DNA of 64,000 bases from UBA4416 sp020846025. GTDB taxonomy: Bacteria > Bacteroidota > Bacteroidia > B-17B0 > Aurantibacillaceae. Shown here in pieces: positions 35,506 through 44,442 of the stretch (positions are counted from its first letter, which is position 1; each line of letters starts with the position of its first letter). The stretch is taken from positions 19,194 to 83,193 of the forward strand of contig CAUJDD010000044.1 of the NCBI GenBank assembly GCA_963169295.1, in the 5' to 3' direction. A program made the translations under genes and the position numbers. A model generated the notes under the pieces. The model was not told the DNA's origin. It searched no databases and was given only the letters and a program-made list of their open reading frames with translations.

Positions 35506-35526
35506 ATTGTTTACTAAAAAACGGTC

Positions 35527-35556
35527 GGTAGTTAGTCTTTGCAAAGACTAACTACC
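35527..35556. repeat. 30-nt perfect palindrome between convergent genes
   Basis: GGTAGTTAGTCTTTG (35527-35541) is followed at once by its exact reverse complement. It lies 22 nt after the peroxiredoxin stop and 52 nt before the stop of the leftward OmpA-family gene. As RNA it would form a hairpin of about 13 bp on either strand, but no T tract follows. It is probably a shared transcript end or 3' stabiliser, possibly a protein site. Confidence 0.6.
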
Positions 35557-35607
35557 ACAATAACCATATATCTTTTAAGCTTGGCTTCATAGTACGTTTT
35601 TCTATTA

Positions 35608-37824
35608 TTAAAATTTAGTAATTAAAAATTCGGTTCTTCTGTTTGCTTGGTGTTCTTCTTCTGTACAAGTGGACACCACCTTTCCTTCACAGGCACAACC
35701 ATTAATTAGTTTGCTTTCTCCGTAACCCTTACCTACTATGCGATTCTTGGCAATACCCTTTGAAACAATATAAGCTGCAGATGATTTTGCACGTTTATCG
35801 GATAACGATAAGTTGTAAGCCTTGCTCGAACGACAATCGGTATGCGAACCCAATTCAATGGTCATGGTTGGATTTTCTTGCATCACTTTAACTATTTTAT
35901 CTAGCTCTTTTGCTGCATCAGGTCTAATATTCCATTTATTCAAATCAAAATAAATTGGTTCAATTTTTATAACCTTAGCTATATCGGCTCCAATTTCCAT
36001 TTTCTGTAGCTTTTCACTTAGTTCAATCACCGTGTTAATGTCTAATTTAATTTCATAATCTTTTTCAACTTTTATGTAACCTGGTTTTTCATATACAATG
36101 CTAAATTTTAATACATCGCCTGGTTTTTTATTTCTAATAATATCTGTAAATGTTCCGTTAGCATCTGTTAAATAGGTCTTGGTGGTTTGTGTGTGTTTAT
36201 CTATAAATGTAGTTTTAACACCCTCAATAGCTTGACCGGTTTTAATATCTGTTACTACATCAATAAGTTTATATTTTGGAAACAAGCCTATGTTCTTTTT
36301 ATTTTCTCCTACTTCTAATTTGCCTACAGGAATTAAGCGATCATAGTATTTTACTCGTTCTTTTGCGCCTACAAAATATTGTTTAGATGGGTCATTAATT
36401 GTAAATAGATATTCTGCTTTATCATTAGTTTTTAAAGAGTCTATTACTAATTTGTTATGATCTAATAAATATACCCAAGCTCCCGGGATTTTTTCCTTAT
36501 CACTTTCGTCAAATACAATACCACTTAAAGTAACACCCATTAAAGGTTCTTTTGAGCGAAAGAAATAAATATCATCTTTGCCTTTTCCTCCAAAGCGATT
36601 ACTAGAAAAATAACCGGTTTTTAAATCACTATTGAGTGCAAAACCAAAATCATCAAAATTAGAGTTAATTGGAAAGCCTAAATTTTGTGGTTCAAAATAT
36701 GCATCCATAGATGGCACTGTAAAGTATAAATCTAGTCCTCCTAAACCCGCTCTCCCATCGGTAGAGAAAAATAAGGTGCCATCTTCATGAACATACGGAA
36801 ACATTTCTCTTCCTTCGGTATTAATGGCTTGGCCTAAGTTTTCAGGTTTTTCCCATTGTCCGTTCTTAAATTCAGAAACATATAAATCCGTTTGTCCATA
36901 TCCTCCAGGCATATCAGATACAAAATACATACGTTTACCATCTTTGGTTACAGTAGCATGACCAACTGAGTAATCATTTGAATTATAAGGAAAATTCTCA
37001 GGTGCAGAGAGTTTGCCTGTAGAGTCTTTTTTATAAATATAAAGTTTAAGATTTATCACACTTACTAAAACACCTTTTACTTTTTTTGTTACCACATTGC
37101 TTTTTGTCATGTAAACAGTTTTTTCATCGGCTGATAATGAAGCTGGGCCATCATGGTAAAGCCCTGAAATAGCTTTAGGCATTGAAATAGCCGGTTCAAA
37201 TTTTAAAGAATCCTTTTTAATGGATGTGTACATATCAATAAAATAAGTATCATCCCAAGCAAAGGTTTTGTTACGCGCCGAAGCATTTCGTCTGTTTGAA
37301 GCAAACAACACAGCATTGTTTTTATTAAAAAACACGGGAGAGAACTCAGAGTTTTGGGTATTAAGTTTTTCTACATTCATCACTTGATAAGACGATGAAT
37401 CTTCTTTTAATGTTTTAAGGTAATTTCTGTTCTTAGCGTGATTCTTACTAATTAAATTATCTTTTCGTTTTTGTTCGAGTTGTTTTAATACCTCTTCTAC
37501 AGCTGTGTATTTTTGATTGTATTTTAAGCATTGTAAATAATTAATCAAATCTGCTTCGGTTGTTGTGCCGTTAAATTTGTCTATTAAATTTTTATAAGCA
37601 GATTCTGCATTTACAAAATCATAAATCTTAAAATAACACACCGCTAACCTTCTAAGATTTTCTTCTGTTGGTTGATCGGATTTTGTTAGGTTCTTATAAT
37701 AATCAGCGGCCGTTAAATAAGATAATTCGTTATATAATTGATCGGCTTTTTTTTGTAGTAACGATTGTGCTTGTGTAGTGAATGCGAGCACAAAGAAGAA
37801 AGTAATAAGTGTAATTTTTTTCAT
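35608..37824 (-). CDS. OmpA-family T9SS component, PorE-like
   Basis: A 738-aa envelope protein with the domain order of PorE: signal peptide 1-19 (ending TTQAQ), TPR-like helices (about 20-130), a beta-propeller of PD40/WD40-type repeats (about 155-410; SLSADEKTVYMT, GYGQTDLYVSEF, GKGKDDIYFF), carboxypeptidase-regulatory-like folds (about 420-610; VTDIKTGQAIEGVKTTF) and an OmpA C-terminal peptidoglycan-binding domain (about 625-738; IELGSHTDCRSSKAYNLSLS). PorE ties the T9SS to peptidoglycan. This copy closes an operon with porP/sprF and the giant adhesin. Genomes carry several such paralogues, so it may be an adhesin-specific anchor. Confidence 0.85.
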   Translation of the reverse strand: MKKITLITFFFVLAFTTQAQSLLQKKADQLYNELSYLTAADYYKNLTKSDQPTEENLRRLAVCYFKIYDFVNAESAYKNLIDKFNGTTTEADLINYLQCLKYNQKYTAVEEVLKQLEQKRKDNLISKNHAKNRNYLKTLKEDSSSYQVMNVEKLNTQNSEFSPVFFNKNNAVLFASNRRNASARNKTFAWDDTYFIDMYTSIKKDSLKFEPAISMPKAISGLYHDGPASLSADEKTVYMTKSNVVTKKVKGVLVSVINLKLYIYKKDSTGKLSAPENFPYNSNDYSVGHATVTKDGKRMYFVSDMPGGYGQTDLYVSEFKNGQWEKPENLGQAINTEGREMFPYVHEDGTLFFSTDGRAGLGGLDLYFTVPSMDAYFEPQNLGFPINSNFDDFGFALNSDLKTGYFSSNRFGGKGKDDIYFFRSKEPLMGVTLSGIVFDESDKEKIPGAWVYLLDHNKLVIDSLKTNDKAEYLFTINDPSKQYFVGAKERVKYYDRLIPVGKLEVGENKKNIGLFPKYKLIDVVTDIKTGQAIEGVKTTFIDKHTQTTKTYLTDANGTFTDIIRNKKPGDVLKFSIVYEKPGYIKVEKDYEIKLDINTVIELSEKLQKMEIGADIAKVIKIEPIYFDLNKWNIRPDAAKELDKIVKVMQENPTMTIELGSHTDCRSSKAYNLSLSDKRAKSSAAYIVSKGIAKNRIVGKGYGESKLINGCACEGKVVSTCTEEEHQANRRTEFLITKF

Positions 37825-37868
37825 ATAATTCTTTATTGTAACATAATGCTAAAGAGTGAACCTGTTTT

Positions 37869-38789
37869 CTAGAAATATCGAGGCGATTTAAATCCTTTCG
37901 ATTTACTTCTTAAATCATATCCTATCATAATTTCATGTGAGCCTACACTAAATTTTTGTAACGAAGTAAGCTGATAGTCGTAGGCGTAACCTATTCTTAA
38001 ATTTTGAGTTACATTGTACATTACATTTAAACCCGCAGCAGCTTTATGTCGGTACATAGCACCCAACCACCATTTTTCGTAGAATAAAAATGATAAATTA
38101 CCTTCGATAGAAAGAGGAGCATTGTTTACGTATTTAACCATAAAAGAAGGGCGCATATTAATAGCTGGATTTAACTTTACCACAATGCCTCCAAAAAAGT
38201 AATAATGATTTTCTTGAAGTGCTTTTTGATCGTAAGCTAAATCTAATTTGTTTTTTAATAAACGAGGTGTAGCAATTCCTAAATAATGGCGTTTGCCATA
38301 ATAATAAATACCCGCGCCTACGTTAAAAAGATTTTTGCGATACTTAAAACCATCTAAATACAATTCATCGGTATTGTCATTAATACGTAGATTCGTAAAA
38401 TCTTGGCGAAAGAAATCCATTCCTAATTTAGCTCCAAAAGCTAAACGGCTATTGTTTTTATTTAATCTTACACTATACGATAAATCGGCGTAAACTCCTG
38501 TATTCTTTGTAACACCTAATTGATCATTTAATACAGTAAGACCCACACCAATATTCTCAATTTTTAAAGGAGAGTGTACTGATAACACTTGTGTTTTTGG
38601 TGCCCCTTTTAAATTAGTCCATTGGTCGCGCACAGTTCCTGTTACGCTTAAAGCCTCTTGACTACCAGCATAAGCTGGATTTACCAAAACAGGATTAAAA
38701 AAATACATGCTATGTTGTGTTTCTTGCTGAGCTTTTAATACGCCCACAAAAACTATAATAGCGAAACTTAAGATGTGTTTTATATTCAT
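37869..38789 (-). CDS. PorP/SprF family type IX secretion outer-membrane protein
   Basis: A 306-aa protein with a signal peptide (1-20, ending LKAQ) and the strong family opening HSMYFFNPVLVNPAYAGSQE, then a predicted beta-barrel of alternating strands up to GSHEIMIGYDL. PorP/SprF proteins sit in the outer membrane and are needed to export or attach a partner protein with a type B C-terminal domain, normally encoded next door. Here the adhesin with that domain ends 30 nt upstream and the PorE-like gene follows by 44 nt, so the three form one operon. Confidence 0.92.
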   Translation of the reverse strand: MNIKHILSFAIIVFVGVLKAQQETQHSMYFFNPVLVNPAYAGSQEALSVTGTVRDQWTNLKGAPKTQVLSVHSPLKIENIGVGLTVLNDQLGVTKNTGVYADLSYSVRLNKNNSRLAFGAKLGMDFFRQDFTNLRINDNTDELYLDGFKYRKNLFNVGAGIYYYGKRHYLGIATPRLLKNKLDLAYDQKALQENHYYFFGGIVVKLNPAINMRPSFMVKYVNNAPLSIEGNLSFLFYEKWWLGAMYRHKAAAGLNVMYNVTQNLRIGYAYDYQLTSLQKFSVGSHEIMIGYDLRSKSKGFKSPRYF

Positions 38790-38819
38790 TTTTAGAATTA
38801 TTTTAGGTTAACCAATTTA

Positions 38820-41800
38820 TTAATACTGTAGGATTAAATAGCCATTATATGTTTCTGTTTTATCATCACCATACTCCAAAATCACATAATATGTTCCGGC
38901 AGGTAATTTATTTTTACCTACCTGATCGCCTGTATTTGCAAACCCATCAAACTCATTCAAATAACCATCTTTTTGGTAAACTAAATTACCCCAACGATTA
39001 AAGATTTTAAGTTTATTATTTGGATAATTCTCGATGTTCTTAATTACAAAACCATCATTTTTACCATCTCCATTAGGTGTAAATATTTCTGGAATATAAG
39101 TTTCGCAAGGCATCATATCTATAAGACCTACTGTGCTATTAGCACATCCATTAGCATCTACAACGCTTGCTGTATATGTTCCAATATTAGAAGAAGATAA
39201 TGCATTGATATTATAGGTAGTTCCAGTTCCTACAGCCGTACTATTATATGCCCAAGTATAAATATTACCACTTGTTGGATTAGCAATTTCTAATCCAGCT
39301 GATGCGTTTTCGCAAGCCGATACGGTATAATTTACTAGAGCAATAGTTGGTAATGCTGATATTGTTAGTGTATTACTAGCTGTATTTGTACAAGTTCCTA
39401 ACGAAGCTATCACACTTACGGTGTAAGTGCCTGTAGTTCCCGAAACACTTGAAGGAATGATTAATGGATTTGTATTGGTAAAGTTCTGACCATTAATCTC
39501 CCAGTCATACGTAATGCCACTTTGAGGGGTATTAACACTGATGCTACCATTTGCATTTTGACAAATAGATAAATCGCTTAAATCAAAATTCGCATTTGGC
39601 GCGTCTATAATTTCCACAGTAGTACTAGCAACCGGAGATACACATCCATTAGCATCAGTTGCAGTTACCACATAAGTATAAGTTCCAGTGCTAAGACCTG
39701 AAGCTGGGAAGCTAGGATTAGATGTGTTTTGATTTAAAGAAGTAATACCATTTCCAAGTGTCCAAGTATAACTTGTGATAGAAGTGGTTCCAGATGTAGT
39801 AGCATTTAAAGTAACTGTTTCTGTAATACAAGTAATACTTGGATTAGAAGACGCTGTTATAGTTGGCAAATCATTTACCGTAACATTAGCCACTACAATT
39901 GTTGATGTACATCCTGTTAAAGTATTTGTACCTGTTACACTATAACTAGTACTAGAAGTAGGGTTTACACTAATAGTGTTTGTAGTTTCACCTGTTGGTG
40001 TCCAATTATATACATCAGCATTATTTGAAGTTAATGTTACAGGCGAACCAGCACAAGTTGTCGCGTCCGACACAGTAACTAGAGGGAGAGGGTTAACGTC
40101 CACAGTAATAGTAGTGGTATTACTTGTACAATTTTGCGTTTCGCCTGTAACAGTATAAGTAGTTTGAACAGTAGGAGATACAACTACCGTATTAGTTGTA
40201 GTTTGATTTGGAGCACTTACAGTATAATTAGTAGCACCTGTAAGAGTAAATGTAGTACTAGCTCCATCGCAAATAGCTAAACTACTAGCGTTAATATTTA
40301 CAGTAGGACTAGGTGTTACAGAAACGGTAATGTTCGCTATTCCACTACAACCAGTTGTAGTATTTGTACCTATTACACTATAAGTTGTATTTGAAGTAGG
40401 TGATACAGTTATAGTTCCTACTGTTTGTGATGTACTCCAAGTATAAGTATCGGCACCTGATACGGTTAAAGTACTCACACTGCCTTCACAAATTACCGTA
40501 TTATCTGCAACTGCTGTAATTGTAGGTGTATTAGCATCTGCAGTTAATGTCATTGTAGCAGTAGCTGATGTACAACCAGATACTGTATTTGTTACTTGAA
40601 CAGTAAACACACCCGATCCACCAGCAATTGGATTATTAATATTTGGATTAGATAACGAGCCTGTTGCAGGAACCGTCCAGCTGTATGTGGCATTTGTACC
40701 CGCATTACTAGATGCATTGATTGCAACCGTTGGGTTAGCACATGTTGTAGTTAAACTAGCAGGACTTAAAGTTAAAGTAGGAGCAATTGTATTAGATGCA
40801 ACGCTTACCGTTGCGTTACCTACACAACCATTCGTTGAATTTGTAATTGTTACCGTATATACCCCTCCGTTATCTACAGTAGGAGTGCTTGTTGTGTTAT
40901 TTTGAATAGTACCAGGGCCAGACCATGAGTAACCATAAGTAGTACCTGAAGGAGTTGCAGATAAATTTAAAGTTTGTGTACTACAAGTTATACTTCCTGA
41001 AGAACTAGCAGATGCTACAACTGGCGTTGTATTTGAAGGAACAACGGTTGTAATAGTAGCTGAACATCCGGTTAATGTATTGGTTACAACACATTGATAA
41101 GTTCCACCAACACTTACAGTACCTGTTGAACTTGTAGCGCCAGTAACCGTACCTGGCCCCGACCAAGCATAAGTAACAGGTGTAGCAGTTGTAGTTGCAG
41201 CCACTTGTGCGGTAGTATTTGTACAAGTTATGGTTCCTGTACTAGAGGCTGTTACAGCAGGAACTCCCGTACTAGGAACTACCTCTACTGTTTTTGATGT
41301 AACACATCCATTAATAGGATCTGTAACAGTTAATGTATAAATACCTGGAGAACAAGCAGAAGCAGTAAATGAATTAGCTCCTGCACACACGCCTCCAGTC
41401 CATACAGGAGTTACTGTAGATGGAGATGCAGAACCAGTAATTGATACTGTAGGAGTAGAACAAGTAATTGTTTGAGTATTTGATACTGTTAATGTAGGTG
41501 TTGTGGTATTTTGTGAAATAGCTACAGTTCCAGTTGTAAAACAACCGTTAGAAGTGTTGGTTACTGTGTAAGCATAAACCCCTGCTTGATTTGCCGAAAT
41601 AGTAGAAGTATTAGTAGCTGATATAATTCCTGGTCCGTTCCAAGCATAAGTAACCGGAGATGCTAATGTGTTTGCAGAAGCTGTTACAACTGCTGCTGTA
41701 CAACTTATTATGCCACTTACTGATGGGGTAACTAATGGTGTTGTGGTATTTTGTATAACGCTTACAACAGAAGCTGTATAACAACTATTAACGGTGTTAG

Positions 41801-44321
41801 TAATAACTAAAGTGTAAGTTCCACCAACATTTACCGTGGTAGCAGAATTTGTTGGCGTGCTTCCTGCAGGATTCCCTATGCCTGGACCTATCCAACTATA
41901 ACTTACAGGACTAGATGATGTTGTACTACTTAGTACCGCATTAGTTGAAATACAATTAATAGTTTGAGTACTATTAACTGTTAATGTAGGTGCAGTTGTG
42001 TTTTGAACAACAGATTGAACAGCAGAACTTGTACATCCATTAGCTGGATTTGTAACAGTAAGAGTATATGTGCCAGGAGAATTTACAACTGTTGTAGCTG
42101 TTGTTGGAGAACTCCCGCCCGGATTCCATGAAAAAGTAGCACCTGGTGTACTTGAACTTCCTTGCAAAGTAGCTGAAGGTACAGCACAATTAATAGTAAC
42201 GTCAGGATTGATACTTACTTGTGGAGGCGTTAAATTAGCTGTAACAGTTACTACTGCTGTATTAGTACATCCATTTACAGTACTTGTTGTTGTTAATGTA
42301 TATGTTCCTGTATTGGTTATTGTAACCGCAGCTAAATTAGGGTTACTAGATATACCAGCTCCAGTCCAAGTATAAGTTACTCCACTTAATGGACCCCCTT
42401 GCAAAGTGCCGGAAGTAGTTGTACAAGTAATAATAGTAGTTAAAGAAGCTGTTGTTGCTGGAGGAGTTGTGTTTTGAGATATTACTTGTGCCCCTGTAGT
42501 TATACAGCCATTAGCAGGATTTGTTACTGTATAATTATAAGTGCCAGGTTGATTGATTGAGATTGTACTAACCGTATTTGAACCTACAATTCCAGGACCC
42601 GACCAATTATAGGTAACTGGTGATGTAACTGTAGTAGCACTCGCAGTTGTGGTTAATATATTACAGTTCAAATTACCACCATTAGACGAGCCAACCACAG
42701 GCGCATTTGTACTAGAAGGAATATTAATATTCCCTGTTGTTACACATCCATTTGAGGTATTTGTTATTGTATAATTAAATGTTCCTCCTTGATTAACTGT
42801 AATTGTTGGAGTTCCACCACCACTAACGATACCTGAACCACTCCAATTATAACTTACTGGGGTAACTGTAGTACTTGCTATTACTTGTGCGGAAGTTGTA
42901 TTACAATTAATGGAATTTGTTGAAGCAACCGAGGCAGTAACCACAGAGGTGTTTTGAGTTACGGCAACAGTTCCTGTTGATTTACAACCATTACTGGTAT
43001 TTGTTACTGTATAACTATATGTACCAGGTTGATTAACATTGGCTGTAGCACTTCCACTGCCAGACACAACACCAGGGCCTGTCCAAGTATAACTAACCGG
43101 ACTCGCTGGTGTAGATGCTGTTACTGTTGTTGTTAAAACACTACACGATAAACTACCAGCATTTGATGAAATATCAGGGTAAGCAATATTTGAAGTAACA
43201 TTTATTGAACCCGTTGTTACACATCCCCCTCCTGCAGAAGCAGAATAAGAATAAGCCCCTCCAACATTTACATTTATAGTTCCTGTACCTTGACCAGACA
43301 CAATCCCTGGACCAGACCAGGTAAATGTTGTTGCTCCATTAGTATATGTAATAGCAGCTTGCGCCGTTGAAAAATTACAATTAATAGTTGTTGAAGTAAC
43401 TGAAGTAATACCCGGAGAACTTGGAATATTATAGAATATGCGCACAGCACCATTAGCTCCAACTCCACCCGCTCTAGATAAAACATTATATCCTTCCTTA
43501 TGAACTAATGCACCCCCAGCACCTCCTCCAAATGTATTACCGTTAAAAGCTGGAGGATTAAAGTTTGAAGGAATGTTATTCATTCTACCATCTCCTCCAT
43601 TTCCACCAGGTGCCTGTCCTATTCCTCCAGGAGGATTCACAATCCCTACCATATTCCCTGGTGTGCCATTCCCTCCGTTACCTCCCGGTCCAGCAGCCCC
43701 ACCACCAGCTCCACTTTTATCAGTGCTTACGAATAATATATAGCCAGCAGCTCCATTTCCTCCATTAAAATTAACAGAACCTCCGGATCCAACACCTCCG
43801 GTCCCACCTAGTCCAGTAGCATTCATGTCGGGAGGATTATTATTGTTATATGCGCTGGAACCTAATCCACCAGTACCACCAGTAGCTTGAACATTATATG
43901 AATAACCACTAAAAGAACTAGTTCCTCCTGTTCCACCTGGACCTGCCGGTGTTGAAATTCCACCACTCCATGTGCCAGAACCACTTATCCCAGCTGTTCC
44001 ACCTGCTCCTACTACAATAGAATATACCTGTCCAGGAGTTACAGTTAATACTGCTGATGAATATCCACCGCCACCACCGCCACCAGCACCAGAACAAGCC
44101 TCTCCGTCACTTGAATTTCTAACAATAGCAATGGCTCCTCCTCCTCCACCACCAGCACCAAAAGTTTGAACAGTGATGCTAGTTACGCATGAAGGAACAG
44201 TCCACGATGTCGCTCCAGGGACGCTGTATGTTAATAAAGTTTGTGAATGAGACGGTTTAACTAATAAAACTAAATAAGTTAGTAGAATGATAAAAAAACA
44301 ATTTTTTAAAAATGTGTTCAT
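38820..44321 (-). CDS. giant repeat adhesin with gliding-motility-type (type B) T9SS C-terminal domain
   Basis: An 1833-aa surface protein from the ATG at 44321; an in-frame ATG 45 nt upstream only adds residues before a good signal peptide (MNTFLKNCFFIILLTYLVLL to PSHSQ). Order: beta sandwich (TWTVPSCVTSITVQTFGAG) and glycine-rich stretch (about 20-300), twelve Ig-like repeats of about 80 residues with a paired cysteine each, six more varied Ig/PKD-like repeats, then the type B C-terminal domain (about 1740-1833; PEIFTPNGDGKNDGF, LKIFNRWGNLVYQ). It resembles SprB-class adhesins. Export should need the neighbouring PorP/SprF protein. Its promoter in the 121-nt divergent gap is not clear. Confidence 0.9.
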   Translation of the reverse strand: MNTFLKNCFFIILLTYLVLLVKPSHSQTLLTYSVPGATSWTVPSCVTSITVQTFGAGGGGGGAIAIVRNSSDGEACSGAGGGGGGGYSSAVLTVTPGQVYSIVVGAGGTAGISGSGTWSGGISTPAGPGGTGGTSSFSGYSYNVQATGGTGGLGSSAYNNNNPPDMNATGLGGTGGVGSGGSVNFNGGNGAAGYILFVSTDKSGAGGGAAGPGGNGGNGTPGNMVGIVNPPGGIGQAPGGNGGDGRMNNIPSNFNPPAFNGNTFGGGAGGALVHKEGYNVLSRAGGVGANGAVRIFYNIPSSPGITSVTSTTINCNFSTAQAAITYTNGATTFTWSGPGIVSGQGTGTINVNVGGAYSYSASAGGGCVTTGSINVTSNIAYPDISSNAGSLSCSVLTTTVTASTPASPVSYTWTGPGVVSGSGSATANVNQPGTYSYTVTNTSNGCKSTGTVAVTQNTSVVTASVASTNSINCNTTSAQVIASTTVTPVSYNWSGSGIVSGGGTPTITVNQGGTFNYTITNTSNGCVTTGNINIPSSTNAPVVGSSNGGNLNCNILTTTASATTVTSPVTYNWSGPGIVGSNTVSTISINQPGTYNYTVTNPANGCITTGAQVISQNTTPPATTASLTTIITCTTTSGTLQGGPLSGVTYTWTGAGISSNPNLAAVTITNTGTYTLTTTSTVNGCTNTAVVTVTANLTPPQVSINPDVTINCAVPSATLQGSSSTPGATFSWNPGGSSPTTATTVVNSPGTYTLTVTNPANGCTSSAVQSVVQNTTAPTLTVNSTQTINCISTNAVLSSTTSSSPVSYSWIGPGIGNPAGSTPTNSATTVNVGGTYTLVITNTVNSCYTASVVSVIQNTTTPLVTPSVSGIISCTAAVVTASANTLASPVTYAWNGPGIISATNTSTISANQAGVYAYTVTNTSNGCFTTGTVAISQNTTTPTLTVSNTQTITCSTPTVSITGSASPSTVTPVWTGGVCAGANSFTASACSPGIYTLTVTDPINGCVTSKTVEVVPSTGVPAVTASSTGTITCTNTTAQVAATTTATPVTYAWSGPGTVTGATSSTGTVSVGGTYQCVVTNTLTGCSATITTVVPSNTTPVVASASSSGSITCSTQTLNLSATPSGTTYGYSWSGPGTIQNNTTSTPTVDNGGVYTVTITNSTNGCVGNATVSVASNTIAPTLTLSPASLTTTCANPTVAINASSNAGTNATYSWTVPATGSLSNPNINNPIAGGSGVFTVQVTNTVSGCTSATATMTLTADANTPTITAVADNTVICEGSVSTLTVSGADTYTWSTSQTVGTITVSPTSNTTYSVIGTNTTTGCSGIANITVSVTPSPTVNINASSLAICDGASTTFTLTGATNYTVSAPNQTTTNTVVVSPTVQTTYTVTGETQNCTSNTTTITVDVNPLPLVTVSDATTCAGSPVTLTSNNADVYNWTPTGETTNTISVNPTSSTSYSVTGTNTLTGCTSTIVVANVTVNDLPTITASSNPSITCITETVTLNATTSGTTSITSYTWTLGNGITSLNQNTSNPSFPASGLSTGTYTYVVTATDANGCVSPVASTTVEIIDAPNANFDLSDLSICQNANGSISVNTPQSGITYDWEINGQNFTNTNPLIIPSSVSGTTGTYTVSVIASLGTCTNTASNTLTISALPTIALVNYTVSACENASAGLEIANPTSGNIYTWAYNSTAVGTGTTYNINALSSSNIGTYTASVVDANGCANSTVGLIDMMPCETYIPEIFTPNGDGKNDGFVIKNIENYPNNKLKIFNRWGNLVYQKDGYLNEFDGFANTGDQVGKNKLPAGTYYVILEYGDDKTETYNGYLILQY
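40540..43420 (-). repeat. twelve tandem Ig-like coding repeats of about 240 nt
   Basis: The repeats encode about 80 residues each, of the form TINC...PVSYTWSGPGIVSG...VNQPGTYSYTVTNTSNGC...QNTT. Each keeps a cysteine near its start and one in the NGC motif, likely a disulfide. Copies differ at many codons, so the array is old, with no recent identical duplications seen. Limits are approximate. Confidence 0.8.
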
Positions 44322-44424
44322 GTTTAATAGAATTTTATAAAGTAAAATTAGAAAGACTAAAAACAACGATGTAGAGTGCTACCCCCCTATTTATATAATT
44401 GAGTATTTTATAGAACTTTTTGAT

Positions 44425-44432
44425 TAAATTTG
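44425..44432 (+). promoter_or_regulatory. -7 element of the histidine kinase operon
   Basis: TAAATTTG followed by GTAC matches TAnnTTTG and lies only 10 nt before the kinase ATG, implying a very short leader. Confidence 0.6.
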
Positions 44433-44442
44433 GTACAAGTTC

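Noticed and set aside
39976..44169. Several open frames on the + strand opposite the adhesin
   Set aside because: They mirror the threonine/serine/glycine-rich repeats of the adhesin, have low-complexity V/P/L-rich products and no starts or promoters of their own.
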